DNA of 49,842 nucleotides, taken from assembly GCA_017445205.1 (NCBI GenBank), contig JAFSUP010000010.1:1-49842 (forward strand), given 5' to 3'. Source of the DNA: Synergistaceae bacterium. GTDB lineage: Bacteria > Synergistota > Synergistia > Synergistales > Aminobacteriaceae. The position numbers and the translations under genes are program-made. Under the pieces are notes generated by a model. That model was not told where the DNA came from and did not search any database. It was given only the letters and a program-made list of their open reading frames with translations. Below are positions 1 to 8,664 of the stretch, one piece after another; position 1 is the first letter of the stretch, and each line of letters starts with the position of its first letter.

Positions 1-1073
1 CCAGAACACCCGGCTTTATAAGCGCGAAGCACGGGGAAGCGATTTCCGGCGAAGCATGGCTGAGTTAATAACATTGCTGTTTCATAAGTCGGGAAATTTC
101 GCGAATTAAGATGACGGATCGCCGCTAAAATTTTGCCCGGCAACGTCAAGTTTATTTGAACACCTGAAACAAAATCATAAGGCACTCCGTAACGTTCAAA
201 CGCTTCTGCAAAAGTCGCTTCGCGCCCGCGCTCAATCATGATTCCGACTTCGTCAAAATTTTCAAATTCGATTTTCTTTAACGCAAGACTTCGCGCTATG
301 ACTTCAGGTTCAAGTCCCGGCTCTGCGACATGAATTTTTATAATTTTTCCTGTCGATTTCTCTAAAGGCGAGCTGACACCACGGAGTTGAAGTTCTGCGT
401 CGTGAAAAGATTTCAAATTCGTTTCCGGCTTCAACAAAACGATTTCGACACAACGATCTCGCAACGCTCCAACGAGTTCAAGCTGTGCATGAGTGAACGA
501 CAGAAAGCCACCGAAGACCATCACAAACTCACGACCCCAAGATTGATTTCTGATTATCTCTTCGAGGGTCGCTGTACAAACTTGCGCGCTGTCGAGAAGG
601 TCATATTGATTTAAATATTCAAGATAGGCCGAATAAACTCGCGGCAACAAAAATTCTGACGCATTAAAACTCTCGGGATTAAAATCAAGTTGTTCAGGTT
701 TGACTGATTCATTAAGAAGTTCACGAATATCGCGCGAAAGAATACTTAAAAATCCCGGTCGCGTCAGGCCGGGCAGCGTTTGAACTTTATAAGGAAATTC
801 AGCGAGAATTTTTTTTAAGATTGAGTTTAAGATTAATAAATGGTCCGGCGGGGATAAAATTTTTTTTCGTGTGCCGTGTTTATCGGCGATGTCTTTATAA
901 ATTTCGTCCCAAGTCCATAGATTTTCACTTTGAATTTTTTTATCTGGCCACCAAAATTTGTCATTAATCGACGGGACAATAAAACGAAAGTCTCCGGGAA
1001 AATCTTTTTTAATTTCGTCAAGAAGTTCGACGATTCCGGAGACGTAATTATATGCAAGAACTGTAAGAGCCAT
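1..1073 (-). CDS. AddB/RexB-like helicase-nuclease subunit, N-terminal part (cut by window edge)
   Basis: An open frame runs from an ATG at 1073 to the left edge without a stop, about 357 codons, so the gene is incomplete here. The protein starts MALTVLAYNY and has a segment near residue 190 reading VFGGFLSFTHAQLELVGAL, which resembles the 'DGFTxFTPLQxxIL' segment of the inactivated helicase half of AddB/RexB. Further on, LEPEVIARSLA matches the 'EaxxVArxI' pattern of the same family. AddB works with AddA in double-strand break repair, and its C-terminal nuclease and Fe-S cysteines would lie outside the window. Its start lies 3 bases after the stop of the small upstream gene, so translation is probably coupled. 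Another UvrD-like nuclease-helicase of the PD-(D/E)XK type remains possible. Confidence 0.6.
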   Translation of the reverse strand, partial: MALTVLAYNYVSGIVELLDEIKKDFPGDFRFIVPSINDKFWWPDKKIQSENLWTWDEIYKDIADKHGTRKKILSPPDHLLILNSILKKILAEFPYKVQTLPGLTRPGFLSILSRDIRELLNESVKPEQLDFNPESFNASEFLLPRVYSAYLEYLNQYDLLDSAQVCTATLEEIIRNQSWGREFVMVFGGFLSFTHAQLELVGALRDRCVEIVLLKPETNLKSFHDAELQLRGVSSPLEKSTGKIIKIHVAEPGLEPEVIARSLALKKIEFENFDEVGIMIERGREATFAEAFERYGVPYDFVSGVQINLTLPGKILAAIRHLNSRNFPTYETAMLLTQPCFAGNRFPVLRAYKAGCS

Positions 1074-1076
1074 GAT

Positions 1077-1277
1077 TTAATTTTTATTTTCAGTCTGTGA
1101 TTTTTCTTTGATTTCTATAAATTTGCTCATAAGCCGGAAATCATCTTGACGAAGATTTTTGCCAGCCTTGAATTTTTTCCAGTCTTCAAATAAATTTCGT
1201 TTTCTTAAAAAATTCACGTGTGCCGTATAAATCGTTTCGCGCCATAAGTCGCTAAATGATTTCGTGTTTTCAGGCAT
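1077..1277 (-). CDS. small basic/acidic hypothetical protein, 66 aa
   Basis: I do not recognise this protein. The ATG at 1277 is preferred over the in-frame GTG at 1283 because AGGAGG lies 7 bases before the ATG and practically touches the GTG. The product is short, charged and rich in Lys, Phe and Arg, with no signal peptide or membrane segment. It lies 22 bases after the acidic-protein gene and 3 bases before the AddB-like gene, on the same strand, so it is probably cotranscribed with both. The strong ribosome binding site and the close packing argue that it is a real gene. Confidence 0.6.
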   Translation of the reverse strand: MPENTKSFSDLWRETIYTAHVNFLRKRNLFEDWKKFKAGKNLRQDDFRLMSKFIEIKEKSQTENKN

Positions 1278-1299
1278 TGCCACTCCTCCTAAAAATTTT

Positions 1300-2766
1300 T
1301 TAGCCGTCGCCGAACATTCCTAAAATATCAGAAAGATCCACGGCGGCGTCTTCTTCTTCTACGCGCTCTTTAATTGCTTCGGTTTCTTCTTCAAGTTTTT
1401 TGCGAGCGACGAGAATATTTTGAGCTTGCTCAAGTTGTTTAATCGCGGCTTCTCTATAGCCCATGTCGTAAAGCGTCATCGCAGCATTCGTGATATAACC
1501 GCCGAGGAACGCTTCGTATTTTCGAGCTTCGGCTTCGGCTTCGGCTGAAAATTTTCCGGTGTAGTCCTTCGCGAACTTTTCGACTTGCCACGATAATAAA
1601 TCTTTGCTGATGGCGGCGAGTTCGTCGAGCATTTTGTCAAATTCGGTTTTTGTCGAAACTTTATCGACGTATCGCTCGCCCGACGTAACGTCATATTTTA
1701 ATTTGAAAGGCTCATCACTCTTAGGAAGCTCTTGAGCTTCTTCCGTCTCTGATTTCTGCGTTTCTTCTGTGGTTTCTGGCTCTTCGACTTCAACAGGCGC
1801 CGGGCCTTCCTCATCTGCTTCTTCTGATTTCTCTTCGTCGTTCGGCTCTTGAGTTTCTAGCGCGACATCTTCCGGAGCAGATTCAGATTCTTGAGCGTCT
1901 TCAGTGATTGGCTCTTGAGAAATTTCAGATTCTGTTTCAGATTCGTCCTCTAAAATTACAGGCTCGTGATTTTCAACCGTTTCTTGAATCAAATCTGGAA
2001 GAGCAGCTTCTTCGGCTTCGTCATCTTGATTTTCAGCTTCGACTTTAATTTCTCCTTCGACAGCTTCAGATTCGATTTCAGTTTCGCCGCTAGCGTCTTC
2101 AGTTTGTTCTTCTACATCTTCAGCTTCTGGCTCCTCCTGAACTTCCGGCTCTGCTTCAACCTGATTTTCAATTTCGTTTTCAGATTCCGGCTCTGAAATT
2201 TCTTCTTCGGATTCCGTTATTAAAACTTCTGGCTCTGCTTCAGATTCTTCAGTCGCGATTTCTTCTTCAAATTTTTCTTCGTCAGGCGCCGGCTCTGATT
2301 CTAAAGTTTCCGGTGTTTCTTCGGCTTCTACTTCTTCTTCCGGCTCCGGCTCTTCAGGCTCGCTAGGCTCTTCAACTGCGGGCACTTCGATTTCTTGAAC
2401 TTCTTCAGGCTCTTCAAGAACAGGATTGACGATTACAAGTTCAATTTCTTGTTCTTCGGTAGCTTCGAGAGCTTCAAGTTCTTCGGCTACAGTTTCGAGA
2501 AACTCTTCGACAGTTTCCGGGGTCGCTATGACATCCGGCACTGCTTCGACTGGCTGCGATTCTTCGTCTTCGGCTTCGAGATTTTCGACTTTAGCATCAA
2601 TGAGGCTGTGAAGGTCTGCAATGCTGACCCTTTCGAGGTCCTCTTCTAGTTCTTCTTCAGGCTCCTGCGGAATGACGGGCGAAACAGGCGGCGAAACTAT
2701 AAAATCGTCTGTCTCGTCATAACGCGGAGTTTTCTTTTTCAGGAGGGCTGCTCTAAGGAACGGCAT
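1300..2766 (-). CDS. extremely acidic low-complexity protein with helical C-terminal domain, 488 aa
   Basis: The first roughly 20 residues are basic (MPFLRAALLKKKTPR). Residues about 30-350 are almost entirely Glu, Pro, Val, Ser, Thr and Asp in irregular 'EEPE/ESE' runs, so this part should be disordered. Residues about 355-488 form a more ordinary, probably helical domain with alternating Lys/Glu and Leu/Ala (for example EFDKMLDELAAISKDLL and EAAIKQLEQAQNILVARKK) ending in DLSDILGMFGDG. There is no signal peptide. The start is 3 bases after the htpG stop, with GGTGAT as a possible ribosome binding site inside the htpG end. The link with htpG suggests coexpression with a chaperone, but no function can be assigned. 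The C-terminal part looks TPR-like at one point (AAMTLYDMGYREAAIKQL). Confidence 0.75.
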   Translation of the reverse strand: MPFLRAALLKKKTPRYDETDDFIVSPPVSPVIPQEPEEELEEDLERVSIADLHSLIDAKVENLEAEDEESQPVEAVPDVIATPETVEEFLETVAEELEALEATEEQEIELVIVNPVLEEPEEVQEIEVPAVEEPSEPEEPEPEEEVEAEETPETLESEPAPDEEKFEEEIATEESEAEPEVLITESEEEISEPESENEIENQVEAEPEVQEEPEAEDVEEQTEDASGETEIESEAVEGEIKVEAENQDDEAEEAALPDLIQETVENHEPVILEDESETESEISQEPITEDAQESESAPEDVALETQEPNDEEKSEEADEEGPAPVEVEEPETTEETQKSETEEAQELPKSDEPFKLKYDVTSGERYVDKVSTKTEFDKMLDELAAISKDLLSWQVEKFAKDYTGKFSAEAEAEARKYEAFLGGYITNAAMTLYDMGYREAAIKQLEQAQNILVARKKLEEETEAIKERVEEEDAAVDLSDILGMFGDG

Positions 2767-2769
2767 TTT

Positions 2770-4632
2770 TTAATCACCAAGCGCGAAAGCGATAAGCTCA
2801 TTAATGCGCCGTGCAAAGTCCGCGGGGTTGTCAAGTTCAGCGCCTTCCAAAATCAGCGACTGGTCATATAAGATTTTCAAAACGTCAGAAACTTTTTCGC
2901 GGTCGTCATTGGCAATAGCTTCGAGCTTTTTAACGACGGGGTGAGAGGCGTTAAGTTCCAAAATTCTTTTTTGCGGCGGAACGAAATGACCTGCCGTGCG
3001 CATCATCTTTTCCATCTGGAAAGACATTCCGCCGGTTAATGACGCTATCGAATCCGTGAGATTAAGCGACGGTCTGACATCTTCGATTTTTTCAGCGAAG
3101 AGTTCCATAGCGATTTTTTTCAACGGTGCAAAATCGTTTTCGAGAGCTTTTAATTTTTCTTCCGCGTCTTTCTTCTCGGCTTCGCTCTGCGCGGTTACGT
3201 CGTCTTTTGAAATATCGAGTAATTTTTTGCTGTCCTCGGGCAAAATAAATCTTGAGTCCGACAAAATAAATTCATCGATAGAATCGGTCATTAATAAGAC
3301 TTCGTAGCCCTTGGCTGTGTATTGTTCAAGACGCGGTGAGGCTTTCAAAGCTGCGACGCTATCCAGTCCTGCAAGGCAATAAATCCCAGTTTGGTCGGGC
3401 TTCATGCGCGATTCGTACTCGGCTAACGTTGTCCATTCGTCGTTATAAGTCGTTTTGAATAATGAAAGCTCAAGAATTTTTTGCGCGTTGTCCTTGTCTA
3501 ACAAGAATCCTTCTTTGAAAATTTTCCCAAACGCGATCCAGAATTTTATATACTTCTCGCGGTCTTTCTCTAAAAGTTTTTTGAGTTCGGCAAAAATTTT
3601 TCGCTGCGTGCTGCGCTTTATGACGCGAATAAACGGATCGTCCTGCAAAATCTCGCGCGAAATGTTCAACGGCAAATCTTCCGAATCAATAACGCCGCGA
3701 ATAAATCTCATATAACCAGGGATTAAATCTTTACAATCGTTCATGATGAAGACACGATTTATATAAAGACTTATGCCGCCGGATTCAGGATTCATGAATA
3801 AATCTAAAGGCGCTTGCGACGGAACAAATAATAATCCTTTGAAATTCGTAGAGCCTTCCGCGTTAATCCGAATGTGCATAAGCGGGTCGGTCCAGTCGTG
3901 AGCAATGAGCTTATAAAATTCGTTATATTCGGTTTCGGTTACTTCGCTGTCAGGACGCTGCCAAACGGCTTTGCGAGAGTTCACGGTTTCATCTTTGAAG
4001 ATTACGGGCCACGAAATAAAATCTGAATATTTGCTAATAATTCCTTTGATTGTCCATTCGTCAAGATAATTTTTAGCGTCTTCAGATTTATTTTCGCGAA
4101 TGAAAAGCGTTACGGTCGTTCCGCATTCTGAACGCTGCGGAGCCTCTTCGATTGTATATTCTCCTTTGCCGTCGGACTTGAATTTATAAGTCTGATCCGT
4201 GCCGAGCTTTCGTGTCACTACTTCGACTTTGTCCGCAACCAAAAAGACAGAATAAAACCCGACGCCAAATTGGCCGATGAGTTCTTGCTGCGTGTTCTCG
4301 CTGCCTTCTTTGACGGCCTTCAAAAATTCTTTTGTGCCACTCTTTGCGATTGTGCCGAGATAATTAATTAAATCGTCGCGGCTCATGCCGATTCCGTTGT
4401 CACTTACGGAAAGAGTTTTGCTGTCGGGATTGATTTCGATTTTGATTTCTGGATTTTTGTTCTCCGCAAGCTCTGTATTTTTAAGAGTTTCGATTCGTCT
4501 TTTATCGAGAGCGTCGGAGGCATTGGAAATTATTTCACGTAAAAATATATCTTTGTTGGAGTACACGGAACTTATCATTAAGTTAAGAAGCTCCGCGGCC
4601 TCTGTCTGAAAATAGAATTTTTCCTCACTCAT
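2770..4632 (-). CDS. htpG: molecular chaperone HtpG (Hsp90 family)
   Basis: This is the bacterial Hsp90, an ATP-dependent dimeric cytoplasmic chaperone. The GHKL ATPase domain is intact: EIISNASDALDKRR (N-box with the catalytic Glu and the Mg-binding Asn), DNGIGMSRDDL (G1), and GQFGVGFYSVFLVADKV (ATP lid). The middle domain contains the expected RGVIDSEDLPLNISRE segment with the gamma-phosphate-contacting Arg. The length of 620 aa is normal for HtpG. The ATG at 4632 has only a weak ribosome binding site. Upstream lies an 89-base gap to rpmF that holds a long imperfect palindrome (see the repeat at 4643-4717), which would be part of the 5' untranslated region if the two genes share a transcript. 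The next gene, for an acidic protein, starts 3 bases after the stop. Confidence 0.97.
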   Translation of the reverse strand: MSEEKFYFQTEAAELLNLMISSVYSNKDIFLREIISNASDALDKRRIETLKNTELAENKNPEIKIEINPDSKTLSVSDNGIGMSRDDLINYLGTIAKSGTKEFLKAVKEGSENTQQELIGQFGVGFYSVFLVADKVEVVTRKLGTDQTYKFKSDGKGEYTIEEAPQRSECGTTVTLFIRENKSEDAKNYLDEWTIKGIISKYSDFISWPVIFKDETVNSRKAVWQRPDSEVTETEYNEFYKLIAHDWTDPLMHIRINAEGSTNFKGLLFVPSQAPLDLFMNPESGGISLYINRVFIMNDCKDLIPGYMRFIRGVIDSEDLPLNISREILQDDPFIRVIKRSTQRKIFAELKKLLEKDREKYIKFWIAFGKIFKEGFLLDKDNAQKILELSLFKTTYNDEWTTLAEYESRMKPDQTGIYCLAGLDSVAALKASPRLEQYTAKGYEVLLMTDSIDEFILSDSRFILPEDSKKLLDISKDDVTAQSEAEKKDAEEKLKALENDFAPLKKIAMELFAEKIEDVRPSLNLTDSIASLTGGMSFQMEKMMRTAGHFVPPQKRILELNASHPVVKKLEAIANDDREKVSDVLKILYDQSLILEGAELDNPADFARRINELIAFALGD

Positions 4633-4642
4633 GATTTTTTTC

Positions 4643-4717
4643 AGGTAGGAATTAAAAAGTAGAAGCGAAGGTAAAAATTATAAAATACTTCCTCCCTCCT
4701 ACTTCCTAACTCCTAAT
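4643..4717. repeat. palindromic heptamer-type repeat, copy 1 (rpmF-htpG gap)
   Basis: On the minus strand the sequence begins with a purine-rich arm built from AGGAGTT and AGGAAGT heptamers (4687-4717). A 15-base AT-rich loop follows, then a complementary arm (4643-4671). The arms match over about 28 positions. Most differences are A versus G, which give G-U pairs in minus-strand RNA but A-C mismatches in plus-strand RNA. The element therefore looks selected as an RNA hairpin in the direction of rpmF and htpG transcription. Related copies are at 24776-24803, 25231-25266, 27207-27226 and 47278-47326. Confidence 0.6.
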
Positions 4718-4721
4718 TGAA

Positions 4722-4919
4722 TTAAGCTGTTTCTTCTGATTTTACTTTGACAACTTGTCTTGAGCGATAATAACCGCAAGCCGGGCAAGCATGATGAACA
4801 AGCGTGATTTCTCCGCAATGAGGGCACGCCATCGTTTGTGGTGCAGAAAGTGAACGAAGCCACTGTGCTTTTCTCTGTGCTGTGCGGGCATGAGAAACTT
4901 TTCTTTTTGGTGTTGCCAT
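4722..4919 (-). CDS. rpmF: 50S ribosomal protein L32
   Basis: This 65-residue basic protein begins MATPKRKVSHARTAQRKAQW, the typical L32 start. It carries a zinc ribbon with cysteines at 32, 35, 45 and 48 (CPHC and CPAC), so this is the zinc-binding C+ form. It lies 19 bases downstream of a YceD/DUF177 gene, which is the usual partner of rpmF in bacteria. Here the common plsX-fabH continuation is replaced by htpG. Confidence 0.97.
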   Translation of the reverse strand: MATPKRKVSHARTAQRKAQWLRSLSAPQTMACPHCGEITLVHHACPACGYYRSRQVVKVKSEETA

Positions 4920-4938
4920 GATAAAAAAATCCCCTTTA

Positions 4939-5517
4939 TTACTGATTAAAATTAAAATTGCGCAGCGCGTCTAATCTCGGGTCGATGTCTTCATTTTTGC
5001 AATCGCATTCGCCTTCGTTCAGGTCTTTCCCGCAGTTAGGGCACAAGCCTTTACAATCTTCTTTGCATAAAACTTTCGTCGGAAGCAACGCGAAAACACT
5101 TTCACTAACTTGCGGCATTACATCAAGAACACGACCGAAATAATCGACTTCAACGGGCATATAATCATCAAATTCTTTAATTTCTTCTTCGTCTTCGTCC
5201 GAATCGTCGCCTTTGGCACTTCGCAAATAATAAAGATACCTTAAATCATCTGATATTTCAAGGCTCACAGTTTTCAAACACCGAGCGCAAGGCGCCTCCA
5301 TAAGTGCCTTAATCGAAATCACGACCGACAATAACGAATCTTCGAGCCACTGCGCAAAAATCGATGTGTAAATCCCTTCAGGAAAATTAAACTCCTGACC
5401 CATGAACGACAACGCACAAGGCCCGAAGCCATACATTTTATATGTCTGCGTTTCGGTGTCATTGCGCGGAGGCAGTTCTATTATTAATGAAGAGTCAGGA
5501 GCGTTTTCTTCTTTCAT
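4939..5517 (-). CDS. YceD/DUF177 family protein (23S rRNA accumulation)
   Basis: The 192-residue protein matches the DUF177 family that precedes rpmF in most bacteria. A first CxxC (CARCLKTV) falls near the middle, followed by an acidic linker (DDSDEDEEEIKEFDDY). The C-terminal zinc-finger-like motif CKEDCKGLCPNCGKDLN is typical of the Gram-positive and Synergistetes version. Family members in Escherichia coli and plants help 23S rRNA accumulate, so a role in large-subunit assembly is likely. The gene lies 24 bases after ackA and 19 bases before rpmF. Confidence 0.9.
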   Translation of the reverse strand: MKEENAPDSSLIIELPPRNDTETQTYKMYGFGPCALSFMGQEFNFPEGIYTSIFAQWLEDSLLSVVISIKALMEAPCARCLKTVSLEISDDLRYLYYLRSAKGDDSDEDEEEIKEFDDYMPVEVDYFGRVLDVMPQVSESVFALLPTKVLCKEDCKGLCPNCGKDLNEGECDCKNEDIDPRLDALRNFNFNQ

Positions 5518-5541
5518 TTATAAATTTCTTATATAAATTTC

Positions 5542-6735
5542 TTAAAATGCTACGCGTTTTGTTTCGCGGGCAATCATTAATTCTTCGTTCGTCGGGACAA
5601 CAAGGACTTTGACTTTCGAATCATCTGCGCTGACGATAGCTTCTTTGCCTCGGATATTATTTTTCGCGGGGTCAATTTTCACGCCCATGAACTCAAGTTT
5701 TTTGCAGACTGCTTCACGTGTTGACGCGCTGTTTTCACCGATTCCGGCTGTGAATACGATAGCGTCAAGTCCGCCCATTGCGACTGTATAAGCGCCGATG
5801 TACTTTGCGATTCCGTATTCAAGCATGTTAATAGCGAGCTGTGCGCGTTCGTTGCCTTTGTTAGCTGCGTCTTCAACGTCGCGTAAGTCGCTGCTGACTC
5901 CTGAAATTCCTAAAAGTCCGCTCTTCTTGTTCATGAAATTGTTCATTTCGTCGGCTGAATACTTCGTGATGTTCTGAACGAACGGAACGCAAGCGGGATC
6001 CATGTCGCCTGTTCTCGTGCCCATGAGGACACCGGCAAGCGGCGTTAAGCCCATCGATGTATCAACGCACTTCCCGTTTTTAACTGCACTGATTGAGCTT
6101 CCGTTGCCAAGGTGACAAGTGATCATCTTTAATTCGCTCGGTGCTTTCCCAAGGACTTCGGCGGCTCTCAACGATACAAAGTGATGGCTCGTGCCGTGCG
6201 CTCCATAGCGTCGGACTCGGTGAACTTCGTAAAACTCCCAAGGAAGTCCGTACATGTAAGCATAGTCGGGCATTGTCTGATGAAAAGCCGTATCGAACAC
6301 AACGACGTTCGGCAACTCCGGCAAAGCGTGCTGAATGGCTTCGATTCCCATGATGTGTCCGGGATTGTGAAGCGGCGCGAGCGGAATACATTTTCTAAGC
6401 GCGTCCATGACTTCTTCATTTACGAGAACGGCTTCTTTGAAATAATCGCCGCCGGAAACTATGCGATGGCCTGCCGCTGAAATTTCTGAAAGTGATTTCA
6501 AAACGCCGTGTTCTGCGTCAAGCAGTGCGTCAAGTACGAGCTTCATCGCGACCTTATGGTCTTTGATGGGAGTTGTAATTGTGAAAGGCTCCGCGCCGGT
6601 TTTTCTGTGAGTAATGTTTGAACCGTCAATGCCAATGCGATCGACGAGGCCTTTAGCCGATACTGATTCATCTTCCATGTCGAACAACTGATACTTGAGG
6701 GACGAACTGCCGCAATTAATTACGAGAATTTTCAT
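5542..6735 (-). CDS. ackA: acetate kinase
   Basis: Acetate kinase converts acetyl phosphate and ADP to acetate and ATP, the energy-yielding end step of amino-acid or sugar fermentation. Diagnostic motifs are present: MKILVINCGSSSLKYQL at the N-terminus, GHRIVSGG, the catalytic loop HGTSHHFVS, the ATP-binding CHLGNGSSISA, the RTGDMDP segment, and GIGENSASTRE near the C-terminus. The ATG at 6735 gives 397 residues, the normal length. The frame stays open another 39 codons upstream, but that stretch is translated tRNA-Ser and is not protein. A Shine-Dalgarno-like AAAGGA precedes the chosen start. No phosphotransacetylase gene is in the window. Confidence 0.97.
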   Translation of the reverse strand: MKILVINCGSSSLKYQLFDMEDESVSAKGLVDRIGIDGSNITHRKTGAEPFTITTPIKDHKVAMKLVLDALLDAEHGVLKSLSEISAAGHRIVSGGDYFKEAVLVNEEVMDALRKCIPLAPLHNPGHIMGIEAIQHALPELPNVVVFDTAFHQTMPDYAYMYGLPWEFYEVHRVRRYGAHGTSHHFVSLRAAEVLGKAPSELKMITCHLGNGSSISAVKNGKCVDTSMGLTPLAGVLMGTRTGDMDPACVPFVQNITKYSADEMNNFMNKKSGLLGISGVSSDLRDVEDAANKGNERAQLAINMLEYGIAKYIGAYTVAMGGLDAIVFTAGIGENSASTREAVCKKLEFMGVKIDPAKNNIRGKEAIVSADDSKVKVLVVPTNEELMIARETKRVAF

Positions 6736-6768
6736 GACGTTAAAAAAATCCTTTCTTTTATAAAAAAA

Positions 6769-6858
6769 TGGCGGAGACGTAGAGATTCGAACTCTAGGAA
6801 CGGCAAGCCGCTCAGTTGATTTCGAGTCAACCGCCTTCGACCACTCGGCCACGTCTCC
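6769..6858 (-). tRNA. tRNA-Ser (anticodon CGA)
   Basis: The minus strand folds as a class II tRNA of 90 nt with encoded CCA. The acceptor stem is GGAGACG/CGTCTCC with discriminator G. The anticodon stem GTTGA/TCAAC encloses loop CTCGAAA, giving anticodon CGA for UCG codons. The variable arm is long, as expected for Ser, and the T arm is TAGAG-TTCGAAT-CTCTA. It lies 33 bases upstream of ackA on the same strand. Confidence 0.97.
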
Positions 6859-6982
6859 ACATAATAAATGATGTGAATATTGATTGATTGACGGCCGTTA
6901 TTATCCGTTCAATTTTTTTTTTTGTCAATACACCTCAACCTCAATAAGTGCAGCTTCCTGAAAGTGGCCCCTGCGACTTTAA

Positions 6983-6991
6983 TGATATAAT
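6983..6991 (+). promoter_or_regulatory. extended -10 promoter of the cobalamin operon
   Basis: TGATATAAT is a perfect extended -10 (TGnTATAAT). Transcription would start near 6998, about 25 bases before the cbiC start and just upstream of its ribosome binding site. No good -35 hexamer is seen, which is usual for extended -10 promoters. No cobalamin riboswitch B12 box was recognised in the 165 bases before cbiC. Confidence 0.55.
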
Positions 6992-7023
6992 CGCGCTCAA
7001 AAATAATAAGGAGTATGTTTTAT

Positions 7024-7620
7024 ATGCGTCCGACTGAAATAGAAAAAGAGAGCATGAGGATAATTGAAAATGAAATTGGCGAATATTGCGGCCCTGAAGA
7101 GAATTTAGCAATAATAAAGCGTGTAATTCATGCGACGGCGGATTTTGATTTTTTAGATAATCTGTACTTTTCGAAAGATGTTGTAAAAATAGCGCGTGAA
7201 GTCCTTAAAAACGGTGCTACAATCGTAACTGATACATTAATGTTAGTAGCTGGGATAAGTAAAAAATACAATCTAAAAATAATTTGCAATGTAGCTGACG
7301 AAAATATAAATAATGAGGCTAGAAACCGCGGTGTTACACGTTCTATTATAAATATAGAGCAAGCAGTTAAAAATTTTCCAAATGCAATTTATGCAATAGG
7401 AAACGCGCCTACAGCTTTGATACGACTATGTGAATTAATAAAAGATAAACAAGCGAATCCAGCTTTAGTAATTGGTGTACCTGTTGGATTTGTAAATGTA
7501 ATTGAAGCTAAGCAAATGTTAGACGCTATCGACGTTCCTAAAATTATAGCTAAAGGCCGTAAAGGCGGGACTACAGTAGCATGTTCAATAATAAATGCGT
7601 TGTTGTATGGCCTTGAATAA
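7024..7620 (+). CDS. cbiC: cobalt-precorrin-8 methylmutase CbiC
   Basis: CbiC moves the C11 methyl group to C12 to give cobyrinic acid in anaerobic cobalamin synthesis. The protein has the family's catalytic-His segment RVIHATADFDF near residue 43, the VTDTLMLVAGI segment, IGNAPTAL, and the C-terminal GRKGGTTVACSIINAL. The ATG at 7024 (198 aa) is preferred over the ATG at 7015, because AAGGAG ends at 7013, too close to the first and 10 bases from the second. The gene abuts cbiD with no gap, so the two are translationally coupled. Confidence 0.93.
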   Translation: MRPTEIEKESMRIIENEIGEYCGPEENLAIIKRVIHATADFDFLDNLYFSKDVVKIAREVLKNGATIVTDTLMLVAGISKKYNLKIICNVADENINNEARNRGVTRSIINIEQAVKNFPNAIYAIGNAPTALIRLCELIKDKQANPALVIGVPVGFVNVIEAKQMLDAIDVPKIIAKGRKGGTTVACSIINALLYGLE

Positions 7621-8664
7621 ATGCGATTGGGCTTTACAACTGGAATATGCGCGGCAGCTGCTGCGAAGGCTTCAGCTATATTTGAGCATTGCGGCGAGAT
7701 TGTAAATACTGTTTGTGTAAAAAATTTGGAAAATCACGAATTTGTTTTGAAAGTGCTACATGAAAATAAAAATTTTTTCAGCGTTACCAAGGATTCTGGC
7801 GACGATAGGGGCGATGTAACTAATGGAATAAAAATTTTTGCACGTGTCGAAATTTTAGATACAAACGGGGAAATTTTTTTTGAAAATGGCGGTGGCGTTG
7901 GTGTTGTAACATTGCCTGGATTAAAAATTTCAGTCGGTGAACTAGCTATTAATCCTGTTCCGCGTGAAATAATTCGCCGCGCTGTGCGTGAAATAATTTC
8001 TAAATCTTCAATGAAAATTACAATTAAAATCCCTGAAGGTGAAAAAATTGCATTAAGGACTTTTAATCCGCGACTAGGCATTATAGGTGGACTTTCGATT
8101 TTAGGCACGACTGGATTTGTAAAGCCAACTAATGAAAAAGCCCTATTGGATTCTCTAACATTGGAATTAAATATGATTTTTGCTCTCGGCTTTCAAAATA
8201 TTTATATAACATTTGCGCATAGTGGTGAAACTGCTTTACGTGAGATTTTTTTGTTAGATACTCGCAACGTAATACAATGTGGCAATTATATTGGATATGT
8301 CATTGATGAGGCTGTGCGACTTGGATTTAAGCACTTAATCATCTGTGGACACCCGGGAAAGTTATTGAAAGTTGCGGCAGGCTCCTTTAATACACACAGC
8401 AAAATCGCAGACGGAAGACTTGAAGCTCTTTGTACACATTTAGCATTAGTAGGCGCTGAACGTGAACTTATACAGCAAATTTTTACTTCAAATACAACGA
8501 ACGAAGCGATAGAAATTATCTCGCAAGCTAATTTTAATTTTGTGTGGGATAATATTGCGCGTGTAATATCAAAAAAGTGTCATGAAAGGACGTTTTATAA
8601 AATGAAAATTGATGTGTTTTTAATTAATACCAATGGAGAAATTTTAGGAAAATACTATGATTAA
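7621..8664 (+). CDS. cbiD: cobalt-precorrin-5B C1-methyltransferase CbiD
   Basis: CbiD methylates C1 of cobalt-precorrin-5B using SAM in the anaerobic pathway. The N-terminus MRLGFTTGICAAAAAKAS is the family signature (T-T-G-x-C-A-A-A-A-x-K-A). Further marks are TKDSGDDRGDVTNG, NPVPREIIRRAVRE, NPRLGIIGGLSILGTTG and HPGKLLKVAAG. The 347-residue length is normal. It starts right after the cbiC stop and overlaps the next gene by 8 bases. The gene and its neighbours are visibly AT-rich, with many ATA and TTA codons compared with the flanking ackA. Confidence 0.95.
   Translation: MRLGFTTGICAAAAAKASAIFEHCGEIVNTVCVKNLENHEFVLKVLHENKNFFSVTKDSGDDRGDVTNGIKIFARVEILDTNGEIFFENGGGVGVVTLPGLKISVGELAINPVPREIIRRAVREIISKSSMKITIKIPEGEKIALRTFNPRLGIIGGLSILGTTGFVKPTNEKALLDSLTLELNMIFALGFQNIYITFAHSGETALREIFLLDTRNVIQCGNYIGYVIDEAVRLGFKHLIICGHPGKLLKVAAGSFNTHSKIADGRLEALCTHLALVGAERELIQQIFTSNTTNEAIEIISQANFNFVWDNIARVISKKCHERTFYKMKIDVFLINTNGEILGKYYD

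Noticed and set aside
1966..2649. Plus-strand open frames rich in Phe and Ser
   Set aside because: They are antisense to the Glu-rich repeats of the minus-strand acidic protein and have no start signals.
4643..4717. CRISPR-like array from the short repeated units
   Set aside because: The units are contiguous heptamers with no unique spacers of even length, and no cas genes are present.
6736..6852. N-terminal extension of acetate kinase (MAEWSKAVDSKS...)
   Set aside because: The bases are tRNA-Ser read in frame. The known AckA N-terminus MKILVINCGSSS starts at 6735.
6860..7023. Cobalamin riboswitch before cbiC
   Set aside because: No B12 box (GCCACTG) or other conserved core segment was found; a leader of about 25 bases is implied by the -10 element.
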